A stretch of DNA of 64,000 nt from Halichondria panicea (GCF_963675165.1 NC_087382.1:2943463-3007462), one strand, 5' to 3'; positions 37,901-49,846 are shown, counted from the first letter of the stretch. Notes: generated by a model not told the origin, from the sequence alone. Numbers and translations: made by a program.

Positions 37901-38383
37901 ACCTCTAGGGCGACAGAGTCCACGGGACACCAGCTTAGACCCGGTACTGCCAAAATGTCACTGCTATAATTGAAGCACCAACCACGCTTCTAAATGAGCA
38001 CCGATCGTAATGATGAGTAATTGTTAGGTGCTGTAATTAGCGGTTTTGATTACAGTCATTAGATCGAAGGTATACAGTAAAGTACACGTATACAGAAGCT
38101 AAAATGTTAGTGTACTTGTACAAATTATCCTAAAAATAGCGAAGGAAATAGGCATCAATTGTAAACATGCACGTAGAGCTAGCTAGCTAGCTACGTACCT
38201 GCTAGTGCTACTGGAACTCTCACAACTGAGTTGGGTAACACTAGCACTGGGTCCGGGACCAGGCATAGAGAGGGCGGGAACAGAGAGGGCATGTGAAAAA
38301 GTATCTCTTGGTGATTCTCTGTCCAAGACAGTAGTAATAGCTTGAGTGATAGCTGATGCTATTGCCTGGCTTAGTTCAGCCAT
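34965..38383 (-). CDS. rve-type integrase/transposase, intact, two exons
   Basis: Probably the transposase of the surrounding element. Exon 1 is 38199-38383 (ATG at 38381-38383, donor gtacg, phase 2) and encodes a Ser/Pro-rich leader MAELSQAIASAITQAI. The acceptor tcttttatgcag joins exon 2 (34965-36129) to give RDSDDEESRIGGRP. The product is about 449 residues. Exon 2 has a helix-turn-helix (TTIAAKVGVSRQTLYRRLKK) and a basic stretch RRRRYH. An integrase core follows with WHIDGHHKL, VRSDLGGENVDVW and ERIERLWWD, a D-D-E arrangement with about 34 residues between the second Asp and Glu. A conserved C-terminus reads VALVGSHVAVCQAC. The ATG lies only about 45 bp inside the right terminal repeat, so the promoter is probably within that repeat. 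Starting at an in-frame ATG at 36156-36158 without exon 1 is possible but less likely. Confidence 0.85.
36180..38198. other. Intron of the intact integrase, with palindrome and small repeats
   Basis: A perfect 30-bp palindrome (tgctaaaaatagaaa plus its complement) lies at 36351-36380. A 90-bp tandem duplication with tattgctcctgagttgctat lies at 36.75-36.93 kb. A segment at 37.39-37.50 kb (aaactgttcatttgatacct) resembles 8.52-8.65 kb near VPS25, so it is a dispersed repeat. No further exon was recognised. Confidence 0.6.
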
Positions 38384-38600
38384 GTTTTCAATACCATGTG
38401 CAACTTAATCTTTTGCGCATGCGCAAAAATTAAGATCACCTGATTGTGATGAATCCATATAAATGCATGGATTGTGAAACAACACTAATTATATGTGGAA
38501 AGAAGCATATTTGTTGTACAAAGAAAGATGGTATTGTGTAAAGAATAATAATTTCTAAACAATGATACTTTTTGTATTATGCAACATTTGGCGCCCCATA

Positions 38601-38760
38601 GGTGTACACACAGTGATTATGTAATAACAAAATGCTTTAAATGTTTTTTCATCTTCTTCTGCCCCCAGGAAATGCTGATGTGCGGACTGATGGACTGGTA
38701 AAGAGTTTACTTCATTAACACCTGATACTATTATATGATAATGGTATGGGATTGCCTTCA
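38601..38760. repeat. Diverged single unit of the 52-bp satellite and its flank
   Basis: Immediately outside the right transposon end; homologous to 24.15-24.30 kb. It includes aacacctgatactattatat, resembling one satellite unit, but no array follows. Confidence 0.65.
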
Positions 38761-38940
38761 TGTGGCTAAATAGTATCTCTATATAATTATAGTCAAGGAT
38801 TCCCCAGAGTTAAATTGACATAAAAGCAAGATAATTATAATTATATAAACATCACTATTGCAAACTAATGACACTAGTACTAGTTTGTTTTTTCATCAGT
38901 CTATATATCTTATATACATGACTGCATGTAGTTCTCGGGT

Positions 38941-39991
38941 TTATGTCTCTGTAGTACTCGGGTTATTAGTACTTGGGTTTGTGTCTGTGCATTCCCTTTT
39001 CTGTTTCAGATCCTTATATGCAGAAATGGCAAAAATAATAGCAAACACAATAATAATAATGGCACTGAAAATGCTGGCTATAGCTCTCCCAATATGTAGA
39101 TGTTTCGTAGCTTTAGCTTTAGCCTCATCATTTTCAGGCACATAACAAAAACGAAAGTCTAATGGCAGAACATTGTCTGCAAAGAGGTAGGCTGCAAAAG
39201 CAATCCATATCATAACACCGGAAGAAATTATTACTTTCTTTGTTCCTTTTGCATCGAACTTTATTGCCTTGTTGCAACTGTAAAAAATAGAGACTGATGC
39301 ATAAATTATGGTAAAGACATAAGCTGCTCCAGCAAAACCCTTATCGACACCTCTGCAAAACATATCTGACGTGCATATCATATTGCTTTGAGCTGCTTTA
39401 ATAAAAGCAGTGTAGAAAGCATCAAAGGTAACTAAGTTAACAATCATGTCCGTAGCTGGTTCCCACCAATGCTTAGGTGTATCTGATTTCCAACGAATCT
39501 TATTGATAAGTATAAAAAAAAAAAGTGCAGCTACTCCAGATACTCTCCATGCACTCTGACACTCATCTGAACAATTACCAGACGTATCACCAATCAAGCC
39601 GACCAACTTAGCGACATTATCTCCATAATAGTAGCAAAATGGGCCACAAACAGCGCACAAAACTGGTTTTACCGTTGTATTGCCAAATTTCTCGCAATTG
39701 GACGTCATTTCACAGTTCCAATCCTTCCAATTTATATATACAACATAGATTACTCCTGGTACTATACCAAATAAAATGCCAATAGTAACATAAGTGACAA
39801 CAGTTGCTACAGCCACATGTGCTGGTAGAGATGCTACTGCAATCAATTCCAAAACGAATGTTTGGAACATATCTCCAAGAAGCACGAAAATGAATACCCA
39901 GTTGTTACCTGAAGGTTGGTATTTTCCAACCTGAAAAATTTATAATTATATACAAAGTAATTATGTATTATAATACTGAACTCACAGCCAT
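38941..39991 (-). CDS. Multi-pass membrane protein, family member 1 (no tail)
   Basis: I do not recognise the family. Exon 1 is only ATGGCT (39986-39991) before donor gtgagt. Exon 2 (38941-39930) starts VGKYQPSGNNWVF after acceptor tttttcag and gives about 331 residues. Around eight hydrophobic segments are visible. Motifs shared with the other three members include VLLGDMFQTFVLELIA, CYYYGDNVAKLV, RVSGVAALFFFI, NMICTSDMFC and ADNVLPLDFRFC. The protein ends soon after the last hydrophobic segment with a short Lys-rich and then Asn/Thr-rich tail (NPSTNNPSTTET). Cysteine pairs in loops suggest disulfides on one face. It lies between the transposon and ODAD2 copy 2. Function unknown. Confidence 0.75.
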
Positions 39992-40187
39992 GATAATCAG
40001 ATTCCAAAAACTTTAAATTTTAAGTCTTTTGTTTGTCAAGTACAAATGAACTATTGGCAACAATGTAGACAATTGATTTTGTCACTCTATTTATGATAGT
40101 TCCACTGAATTCTGTGTGTACAGTACAGCCATCAAACAAAAGTCTACAGGATGTGGTACAAATCACAAATCATGAATAATGCTAAGT

Positions 40188-40845
40188 ACAGCTGTTTGTT
40201 TGCATAGACCTTGCTAAATCAGCTCACTGCATTACCACAAAACCACAAAATCACCATACAATGTTGCTATGCAAACAACATGCAGTCCTGAGCAATGATG
40301 GTTTCTAGAACTTGTATAACAGGTACTTTTTGAGTAGACCCTCGAAAAATACCTGCTGTATAAGGTGGTATAAATTATATCAAGAGTAGATGCTTTTATC
40401 TACTCTTGGTGATATGGAAACTCACATAATTATGGTGAGGCTTGAAGTTTCAGGTTAAAGAAACTGTTAGTACGAAGTACCTTAAACACTAACAGATCAC
40501 AAAATATTGTTTGGTGCTTATCTAGTAGAGAAATATGTTCGGACTTGGTCAAAACCGGTATACCGCAGTGAGCAAGTTAGTAGGCTCTTTAGCGTAAACA
40601 TTTTTCGTACAGCACAAGTCTCAGCATAAGGCGTTGGTAGACCATTCTCTACTTCAAATCCTCCCGGTTCTATGACTCTCCATGTAGTCTATTTCTTGAA
40701 GTCATGCACCATTGCTCACTTTTTATGAATGTGAATGTACCCAATACTATTTGCTTGCATAGCAAAATTGTATGGTGGTTTTGTGGTAATTCAGTGAATG
40801 ATTTAGTATTTTTGCAAGGTCTATGCAAACAGCTGTAACTTAGTT
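40188..40845. mobile_element. Inverted-repeat element of about 650 bp
   Basis: Arms of about 95 bp (about 40188-40285 and 40745-40845) are reverse complements sharing acagctgtttg, gcatagaccttgc, attaccacaaaaccac and caccatacaat. A hairpin caagagtaga/tctactcttg lies at 40381-40408. It sits between membrane-protein gene 1 and ODAD2 copy 2. No ORF. Confidence 0.7.
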
Positions 40846-40934
40846 ATGTCTTTACAAGCAAAGCAAAACATAATTATTGATTAAACATATTTTAGCGTAC
40901 AGTTGCTGTCAACAAGTCTAACAAGTTATAGAGT

Positions 40935-43386
40935 TCACATGAACTTCTCTTTCTCATTGGCGAGGGCCAGATGACGTATGTTACTGATACAACCAGCGGC
41001 AGCTTCTTGCAGGACAAAGTCAGTGGAACCCACCATAGGGAGGAGACACTGTGTGTGTGTGGGGGGTGTGTGTGTGGGTGTATGTGATACAGTGAAAGTT
41101 TATCGGAATGACTTAATACCATAATTGGATACACATAGTCATATATATTATATAGTAGTAGGTAATTTACTTACTTGCTTTATAAATATCATTTGGGATT
41201 ACATGTATACTCTACATCACATGACTATAGTACCATACAGCAATGGCCTCCACTAAGTGAGTACACACACACACACGTACCTTGACTACAGCAGCTTCGT
41301 GCATGGTGATACAGTTATCAGGATCCTTTGAGAGCTGGTGTAGGGCACAGGCAGTGGAGCGATGGACATCCAGGTCAGGTGACTTGAGGTAGGAGACAAG
41401 TGGAGCTACTGCCTGGGCCTCCCCAAATGCAATACGATTGTTACGCCATGTACAGCACCTATAAAAACATAACATAAGTCAATATGACCACTTGGAAAAT
41501 TGGGTACCATTTAGAAAGCTATACAAAACATAAAATTACGAGCCCTCAAAAATAGCTACCAAAACGGCTGAAATTCACAATGCTACTATATAAATATATA
41601 GCCTTCGCTTTTGTGCTACAGTGTATTGCACTAGTAGTGTACTGTCTGTACCTGGCCATGGCATCAGCGAGGTGACGTCGGAGGTGGTCATCCGTCTATG
41701 CAGGGGGAGGGAAACTAAGTAATTTGTTGCATTTTTAATATAGTATGTAGTTCAACAATCACACTGTTACACTTACTGTATGGGTCAGTTTAGCCAGTAG
41801 TGGTACCACACCGTGGTCAGTGATGACTCCTAGGTTCTCCTCATCCTTGGCAATCTTAGCAATGGCTGCACACACACTAGCCAGGACCTCGTGGTCAGGG
41901 GACTTCAACAACCCCACTATGAGCTCCAACCCTCCCACAAATGATCGTACCAATTCACCAGCATCCTTGGCATTCTCAATACACGGACAGATAGCCCATG
42001 CAGCACACGCTTGGACCTACGTATATAGAGGCAGTAATAAAGGAAAGAGCAGCAGTTACATACGTACACATGTTCACTGCACAGATAATGACATTATCGG
42101 TTTATACGTTTGTGAACGGTAGCAATGTGTTATAAGGTCAGTGTTGTGTGCTTACATCATCATTGGGTGATTTAAGTAGAGACCACAGCAATCGCACTCC
42201 ATCTTGCTTGTCAATCACACTAAGTAGGTAAGTATATAGAGAGCAAACATAATTATAGTAGTGCGTATTATCACAGTCAATAAGTATATCTCAAATGCAA
42301 ACAAGTCAAACAACTAGCCCTACAGCTGTGTACCCAGTGGGTCCACACTGTACACTACCACTATCTCTACAGCTGTGTACCCAGTGGGTCCACACTGCAC
42401 ACTAGTCAACCACTATCTCTACAGCTGTGTACCCAGTGGGACCACACTGTACACTAGTCAACCACTATCTCTACAGCTGTGTACCCAGTGGGACCACACT
42501 GTACACTAGCTACTTACAGCTGTGTACGTATAATTTTGTGTTGAGGTTGCATGACCATCATAATTATGTCATAACTTCGCTATACCTCACTGAAATTCAA
42601 AGTTTCATATACCATTGGATTCCTTGTTAAAAAACGCTTCTATCTATAATACTATAGAGCTGACCAGCTAAAAGTTAGCATTTTTCCATAGAAGTTCTTG
42701 GCATATTTGTCAACCACATAAAGCCATAATTGACGAGTAATTTCTGGGCTGAACTCACAGGAATACACTTTAGTCAACCACTATATGTAGCTACACTTAC
42801 AGTGTACACAATGGGATTAGTCAACCATTAGCTAAAGTCTCTATTTGGGTTGAGTTGCCCAGAAATTATGTGGTCAATTACGGCTTTATGTGGAGTACTG
42901 ATGCCAGGAACTTCTATGGAAAATGCAAACTTTTAGCTGGTTGAAGCTTATCAGCTCTAAAGCATAATATAGAAGCGCTTTTAACAAGGAATCCAATGGT
43001 ATATAAAACTTTGAAATTCAGTGAAGTACATGTATAACAATTAAAGTTGTGACAATTACTATCAACCTCAACACAGATGGACTTTACCTACAGTGTACAC
43101 AGTGGGACCACACTGTGCACTAGTCTAGAGTAAAATGTTTGTTCAAGTGAGGTGAAAGGGGAAAAGGGTTGTACGGTTGAACCTAATAAAATGTAACGTA
43201 CGCCATGCTCTCCTGGTCCAGTGCACAGGCACCCACAGCATTGGTGGTGTTGATGAGGAGTGGTTGATTAGTGCCTGTGAGTAGCTGAACGAGAGGGGCT
43301 ACCCCACCAACCTTGCGTATGACCACTCTACTGTCAGCATATCGAGAAGCACACTCTCCCAGAGCTCCCACCACATTCACCAGCAC
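40935..43386 (-). pseudogene. ODAD2: ODAD2 copy 2, last six exons
   Basis: Exons equivalent to those of copy 1: 43202-43386, 42156-42219, 41777-42016, 41652-41695, 41281-41458 and 40935-41048. They are in frame with intact splice sites and no stop codons. The exon at 41777-42016 is full length (80 codons, [20 protein letters not shown]), unlike copy 1. The next upstream exon (G) is destroyed after its last seven bases. Sequence similarity stops at about 43484 and the 52-bp satellite begins, sharing cttca at the junction. It cannot encode a complete ODAD2 by itself. It might be spliced to the two exons at 48.83-49.27 kb, but exon G (61 nt, phase-changing) would be missing. Confidence 0.85.
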
Positions 43387-43484
43387 CTGCATCAGGAGGA
43401 TAATAATATTATTCATTGCTGTAGCTAGAATGTAAACACACAGTTATTAGGTTTCAGTTTCATTGTACTAGATCTACCTCTTCA

Positions 43485-44155
43485 CATACCATAATTATCA
43501 TAATATGTACACATAGTATATCAGGCGTTAATAAGTAAGTCTTCACATACCATATAATATGCACATAGTATATCAGGCATTAATAAGTAAGTCTTCACAT
43601 ACCATATAATATGCACACATAGTATATCAGGCGTTAATAAGTAAGTCTTCACATACCATATAATATGCACACATAGTATATCAGGTGTTAATAAGTAAGT
43701 CTTCACATACCATATAATATGCACACATAGTATATCAGGCGTTAATAAGTAAGTCTTCACATACCATATAATATGCACACACAGTATATCAGGTGTTAAT
43801 AAGTAAGTCTTCACATACCATATAATATGCAATAGTACATCAGGCGTTAATAAGTAAGTCTTCACATACCATATAATATGCACATAGTATATCAGGCGTT
43901 AATAAGTAAGTCTTCACATACCATATAATATGCACATAGTATATCAGGCGTTAATAAGTAAGTCTTCACATACCATATAATATGCACATAGTATATCAGG
44001 CGTTAATAAGTAAGTCTTCACATACCATATAATATGCACATAGTATATCAGCCGTTAATAAGTAAGTCTTCACATACCATATAATATGCACACATAGTAT
44101 ATCAGGCGTTAATAAGTAAGTCTTCACATACCATATAATTATCATAATATGCACA
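43485..44155. repeat. 52-bp satellite array in reverse orientation, about 12 copies
   Basis: Units read taagtaagtcttcacatacc, atataatatgcacatagtat, atcaggcgttaa, the reverse complement of the array at 24.29-26.77 kb. It starts exactly at the ODAD2 exon G breakpoint. A 120-codon ORF across it is repeat read-through. Confidence 0.97.
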
Positions 44156-44225
44156 CATTAGAAGGACAAGAGGGGGGGTGTACCCAAAATTTAAGTTATG
44201 GCTATTCAACCCCCTCTTTAATCAA

Positions 44226-44545
44226 TGGTTGGGAAACTCTTTTAGCTGTCATAACTTTAGTGCCATTGATCCAATGTCAAAAGTCTTATGATTTTCTGAA
44301 AGCTTAGAAAAATACCTTTAAAATTATGTCATCAAAATTCATATTTGAGAGATAAAGTATTAGTCAATTCGGCGATACCATGGATAATAGCCCATGGTCC
44401 AAGGCCGAAAAATGACAAATTATGGCCCCACCGAACTTTTAGATTTGAACATAATTATCATTTGAAAGATGTTTTCAGAAAATCATAAAATTTTTAACAT
44501 TGGACCAACAAAATTCAAGTTATGACTGTTGAAAAAGGTTAAATC
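44226..44545. mobile_element. Foldback element, GCCATAACTT family
   Basis: Diverged copy of the elements at 4.36-4.94 kb, with ends tttagctgtcataacttta and caagttatgactgttgaaaa. It lies between the satellite and membrane-protein gene 2. Confidence 0.65.
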
Positions 44546-44678
44546 ACAACCTCCTCACATTCAATTATGTAATCAGAATTATGAATCCACAAAATATACA
44601 GTTGGAAAAAATACTATAATTAGGCTGCTTGTCTTTTACTCCACAGTACTTCTATGACTGCCTGTCTATTTGAATAGT

Positions 44679-46325
44679 TCAGCAACAATTACGGCTCTTT
44701 ATCGTTGATTCATCTACCAATTTATTCACTAATTCATCTACCAATTTATTCACTAATTCATCTACCAATTCATCCACTGATTCATCCACTGATTCATCCA
44801 CCACTTCATCCACCACTTCATCCACTGATTCATCCACCACTTCATCCACTGATTTATCCACCACTTCATCCACTGATTCATCCACCAATTCATTCACTGA
44901 TTCACCCACCAATTTATCCACTAATTCACTCATCACTGAGTGTTTCGATTTATCCACCATATTAACCACCAATTCGGCTGCTATAGAATGTGCCTCAGGT
45001 GTAACCACTAATATAATTCTTGATTTATTTGATTCTAAGCGGCCCAATTTATTTTTCAATTTATCTTTCAATTTATCTTTCAATTCATCTTTCAATTTCT
45101 TCTTCAATTTCTTCTTCAATTTCGCCTTCAATTTCTTCTTCTTTTCTTCCTCATTTTTCGTCTTCAATATCTCCGCCTTAAATATATTCTTCAGTTTCAC
45201 CTTCAAAATCTCCTTCAATTTCTCCTTCAATTTCTTCTTCAACACCTTAAATTGAGCCGAATATATTTTGTTGGAGCACTTACATTGACCCACTACACAA
45301 AAGAGAAATACAGCTGTGACACAAATAATGGCTAGAGCACATCTCACAATATGTACTATTAAAGCAATATTGTTAGAACACAAACAAAGGAAAAAGTCTA
45401 ACGGCAGAGAGTTGTCTACTACGAGGTAGACTAAAAAACCAAAAAATACCAGAATACCAGAACCACAAACAAAGTGTTTATATCCTTTGGGTGACTTTTC
45501 TTTTTTATTAAACTTCTTGAAACTATAGCGAATTGAAAGTGCTGTATAAATAAATATAATTACAAAAACTACCCCCCAAAAAACTCCATCGACTGCGCTG
45601 CAAAATGTAGTTGACGTGAATATCATATTGCTGCGAGCTATGCGAAGGAAAGCAGTGTATAAAATATAAAGGGGAAGTAATTCAACAATCATGTCCGCAA
45701 CTGGTCCCCACCATTTACTATTAAGTTTTGATTCTTTACTTTTTGAAATCCTGCCAATCAAAATATTCATAAGTAGAAACAAAAAAAGTGCAGCTACTCC
45801 AGATATTCTCAATACACGCTGACAATCGGCTGAACAACCTAATGTGTCACCCAAGTCAACCACCTTGGAGACATTGTCTCCATAATAGTAGAGAATTGGA
45901 CCAAACAAAGTGTACACACGTGATAGTATCACATCAATATAATGCTGACACTTGTCCTCAACATCATTACACGGCTGACACTCTTTAACATCCATTATAC
46001 AAAGATAAGTAATTCCTGGAACAATAGCCGATAAGCTGATAACGGAGAATAGGACAACAGTTGCTATAGCCACATATATACAAGTCCCATTAGCAGGTGC
46101 AGGCACACAAGTACCATTAGCAGATGTTGATGACACAGCACATGCTAGTGGAGATACCAAACATTCCGATCGATACAATATTGCAATCAATTCCAATACA
46201 AAAGTTTGAATCATATCCCCAAAGATCACGATAGCAAAGAGCCAATTTTTACCTTCAGGTTTCATGATTTCCAAACTGCAAAATACGAATACGCGATTGT
46301 TAAAACAAAATAGCACTCACACACA
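44679..46325 (-). CDS. Multi-pass membrane protein, family member 2, with Lys/Val-rich repeat tail
   Basis: The frame is open over 44679-46316. I place the start at ATG 46263-46265 (MKPEGKNWLFAIVIFGDMIQ). The ATG of the tiny upstream exon seen in the other members is lost here (acttgactgtgt before gtgagt). The core matches the family: YYYGDNVSKVV, RISGVAALFLFLLMN, NMIFTSTTFC and VDNSLPLDFFLC, with about eight hydrophobic segments. The first loop contains NGTC-PAPANGTC glycosylation sites. After the last helix comes a Lys/Leu tail (KEKLKEILKVKLKNIF) of about 100 residues, then a segment, then VDESVDEVVDE repeats with a 12-nt period that run to the stop. Family function unknown. The tail length is likely polymorphic. 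About 528 residues. Confidence 0.75.
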
Positions 46326-46439
46326 GTCAAGTAATCAGATCCCAAAACTTTACAAAATTGGACTTCAACTTGTCAAGCATGCAGCAGGAACAATTAGCAG
46401 CAATGCTTAAAATTCAGGAAATTCAACTGACAGCAAGAG

Positions 46440-46560
46440 ACTGTATACAGCCTTATATACAAGCAGACCGGCCTATAGGACATTTCCTGCATGAGTGTTT
46501 CCCACCATAATTATACTGGTAGATGTGTAGATTATATGGGTAGATACGTTCTAGACATCC
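46440..46560 (-). promoter_or_regulatory. Shared upstream block of membrane-protein gene 2
   Basis: On the minus strand gtatataagg (complement of 46451-46460) lies about 130 bp upstream of the relic first exon. The surrounding block (actgacagcaagaga; catgagtgtttcccaccata) is conserved upstream of gene 4 at 62.77-62.88 kb and as an orphan at 49.85-49.92 kb. Inferred core promoter. Confidence 0.55.
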
Positions 46561-46709
46561 ATTATGAAAGTAAACATGTGGACAGACTCTAACCACAACA
46601 TGAACATAAACGAAAGCAAAACGAAAGCAAAACAGAACAATCTTATAGTGAAACCGCATATGCATACAGTTGCTATCAACAAGTCTAGAGTTCACATTAA
46701 TTTTGATTA

Positions 46710-47490
46710 GGCCTATAATATACTTGTACATGCAACGAACGAGCAAATAATATAAAAAAGTTTGGCATAATAATCGATGTCTTCATGGCAAACAAAATGG
46801 CTGAATGAGAATAATAATTCAGTGTTATGGATCAGTAACGCTATTACATGATAATTATAATAACATGTGTCTTGTGTCAGTTTGTGTTGTGTTTATGTTT
46901 CTTAATTTGTCTCAATTTTTGTGGAATAATCGGATTTTTTTATAAGAATAATTATAGGCACATTTTTTTAGGGCCTAATTTATTTATTATCTACTGTCAA
47001 AACCCAGACTCAACAACAACAACTTCCTCCTCAACAATAAATTCTCCTACTATCTCTCTCTATTAGAATAATTAAGAACATGCGTTTTTATAGTAAATTT
47101 AGTCAAAATTAGCAATCGATTGAGCTGCCTTCGAATGAGGCATCAATAGACCATCTTGAGATAATGGTAATTCCTTCTCCACCAATTTCGAACCGATTCA
47201 GCCACTGAAATAACCATCTTCAAATCACCTTTCAATTTATTGTATTCCTGTGACTTAGCCATTGATCGAGGCACTGATTTAGCTACCACATGAACAATTG
47301 ATTGAACCTCACTTTGACTAATTTATTATCTTTCACATTCAGAGTTGACTCCAATTCTTTCAATGTTTTAACATCAGCATCCAATTAGAGTCTCTATAAT
47401 CTAGTTTCCAATCGAGTTGCCAATTGAGCGTGTGTGATGATCAGTGTATGCTTGCATTTAGGTACGCCATAAACCAGATATAGCGCAAAG
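46710..47490 (-). pseudogene. Decayed fragment of the membrane-protein tail
   Basis: 47.08-47.49 kb on the minus strand reads, with stops, as pieces of the tail region of family member 4: a QLATRLET-like stretch, VQSIVHVVAKSVPRSMAK-like, then VAESVRNW. 46.71-47.21 kb also matches 1-480. The transmembrane core is absent. Confidence 0.55.
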
Positions 47491-47589
47491 AATGCTTAGA
47501 GTATATATAATGTGCAGACGTTGCATAACTGCAGCCATTTTAACATCATCATCGACAGGCACATCATATGCATACAGTTGCTGAAGTCT

Positions 47590-48700
47590 CAGCGTTCACA
47601 TGAGCTCTTCTTTCTCATTAGCCAAATAGCAGAAATTATATAATACCTGCGAAAATATGTCACCTTAATTAAGGTACTGTCAAGAGTACTCCTGCATGGT
47701 ACTGTATAGCGCAAACTTTTGAGGCACTGGAAAAGCACGCATAGATAGAACAGTATAACTGCATGTTCTAGCATTTCGTTGTATTGTGAGTTGACTGCAT
47801 GCTTACCGGAGACACTCTCAGGCCACGCTTTCAATCTTTGCACGTTATAAGAGAATTTTCATGTGGGATTGCTACATATACGGTATATATATACCTACCT
47901 TAACCACATACACCCAGATACGTATACTATATGATGCATGGCATAACTTTGAGAACATGATATCATAATTTTATTGCACACTGTTAAAAATGTATAGTTA
48001 CAATAGCACCTTGAGTGCTATGCCAACACTCACCTGATTAATGGCATTAGGTGGGTGTTGACATAATAGCACGTTACAATAGCACTCAAGGTACTATTGT
48101 GCCAACACCCACCTAATGCATTAGGTGGGTGTTGGCACTCAAGGTGCTATTGTAACTACAGCAGTTTTAAGCACCTTTGCAACACATGAACACAAGCATA
48201 AAACCACAATGTACTATTGTAGTAAATTGTGGTTACTCAAATGGGAGACCATCTGCAGTACTGTCCAGTCCAGTGGTGTACTAAAAGTAGGAACCAGGCC
48301 CCTAACACTGCTATGTAATTATGACATTAAATGCACTATGAAAGTAAACACGTGGACAGATTCTAACCACAACATGAAGATATGATCTTTAAACAAAAGA
48401 AAAACAGAACAATCTTATAGTTAAATCTTCATACATCATATGCATACAGTTGCTGAAGTTTCAGGGTTCACATGAACTCTTCTTTCTCATTAGCCAAATA
48501 GCAGAAATTAATACCCGTGAAAACATGTCACCTTAATTAAGGTACTGTCAGGATTATTCCTGCATGGTACTGTATAGCGCAAAACTTTTGAGGCACTGGA
48601 AAAGCACGCATAGATAGAACAGTATAACTGCATGTTCTATCGCATTTCATTGTATCTATCTGTCAGGATTATTCTGATAATTTATGTAAGGCTACTTACA
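47590..48700. repeat. Duplicated block with ODAD2 3'-end scrap, MITE and hairpin, present twice
   Basis: 47.57-47.90 kb and 48.44-48.67 kb are duplicates. Each begins with about 30 bp of the ODAD2 terminal exon (gttcacatgaactcttcttt) and continues into a MITE bearing ctgtatagcgcaaa. A hairpin gccaacacccacctaatgca lies at 48110-48138. The block recurs at 63.03-63.66 kb. Confidence 0.7.
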
Positions 48701-48827
48701 GCAATAGTGTAGATACCATATAGATACCATAATTATTTGCAATACTAACACACACAAACACACCCACACACCCACAGATAAAGAGCTGTCATTCTATAAA
48801 TGCTCCAGATATACATAGCTAGCTCAC

Positions 48828-49266
48828 TTTATGACATTTTCCTTGCTCTTGCTACACTTCCATACAGCCCCAGTCACGGCTATGAGGAGGTCCTTGTTGT
48901 CAGTGACCTTGAGTAGTGCAGCCAGTGGTGAGAGTCCATCATGAGAGTGTACCAGCGATCGAGTCACTTCCTCCTCCGCACACTGAGTGGGTGTGGGTGT
49001 GGGTGTGGGGGAGTTAGAAGCTGCATACTCATGTTGATATCTACAATGCACACACACAGGGTACAAGCAATTTTTATACTATGTATCTGTCGAATTTACA
49101 TACATATGTATACTGCATAGGCACAGTCACACAAGTTGTCTGTGGTAGAATGTACCTTGAATATGGCTGATGCACAGTGTTTCTGCAGCTCTTGGTTGTC
49201 AGTCTTGAGACCTCTCACCAAATGTCCCAGCATCCCTTCACTCTGGATCAAACCCTGATAGGAGGA
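48828..49266 (-). pseudogene. ODAD2: ODAD2 copy 2, two upstream exons
   Basis: Exons 49156-49266 (SSYQGLIQSEGMLGHLVRGL) and 48828-48982 ([20 protein letters not shown] ... SKSKENVIK). Both are in frame with intact splice sites and closely match copy 1. Exon G that should follow is absent and the exon J that should precede is not found; a foldback scrap and a GT tract replace it. Either this is the separated upstream part of copy 2, parted by about 5.4 kb of satellite and membrane-protein gene, or an independent partial duplicate. Confidence 0.85.
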
Positions 49267-49456
49267 CTGCAACAGAGAGAGGAGGGGTAAATACACCATT
49301 GGAAAGGTCATTCCAAAAGCAATTAGATTTGAAATTGTCTTTCAACAGCCATAACTGGATCCAATTTTATGATTTTCTGAAAGCTTAGAAAGAGACCTTT
49401 CAAATGGTGTTATAAAAGTTCAGATACAAGTATTTGTCAATTTGGCCGTACCATGG

Positions 49457-49795
<339 letters not shown>

Positions 49796-49846
49796 CTGGT
49801 GGGTTGTGCATGTGGGTAAACGTTTATGTATTATTATGTATTACGA

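Larger units (their letters stand above)
27360..38600. mobile_element. Large (about 11.2 kb) DNA transposon with TIRs and two convergent integrases
   Basis: The left terminus begins tatggggcgccaaacgttgc at 27360 and the right terminus ends with the reverse complement gcaacatttggcgccccata at 38600. Similarity runs about 170 bp at each end (27360-27540 and 38428-38600). The left repeat is followed by a second direct copy (27541-27715). Inside are a decayed integrase on the plus strand, an intact one on the minus strand, subterminal repeats and a 190-bp minisatellite. No clean target-site duplication is visible: left flank ggtagaa, right flank ggtgtac. The superfamily is unassigned; Ginger-like and other rve-integrase DNA transposons are candidates. 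Confidence 0.8.

Noticed and set aside
27340-38620. Target-site duplication around the large transposon
   Set aside because: Flanks ggtagaa and ggtgtac share only the leading ggt; no convincing duplication at either plausible boundary, so none is claimed.
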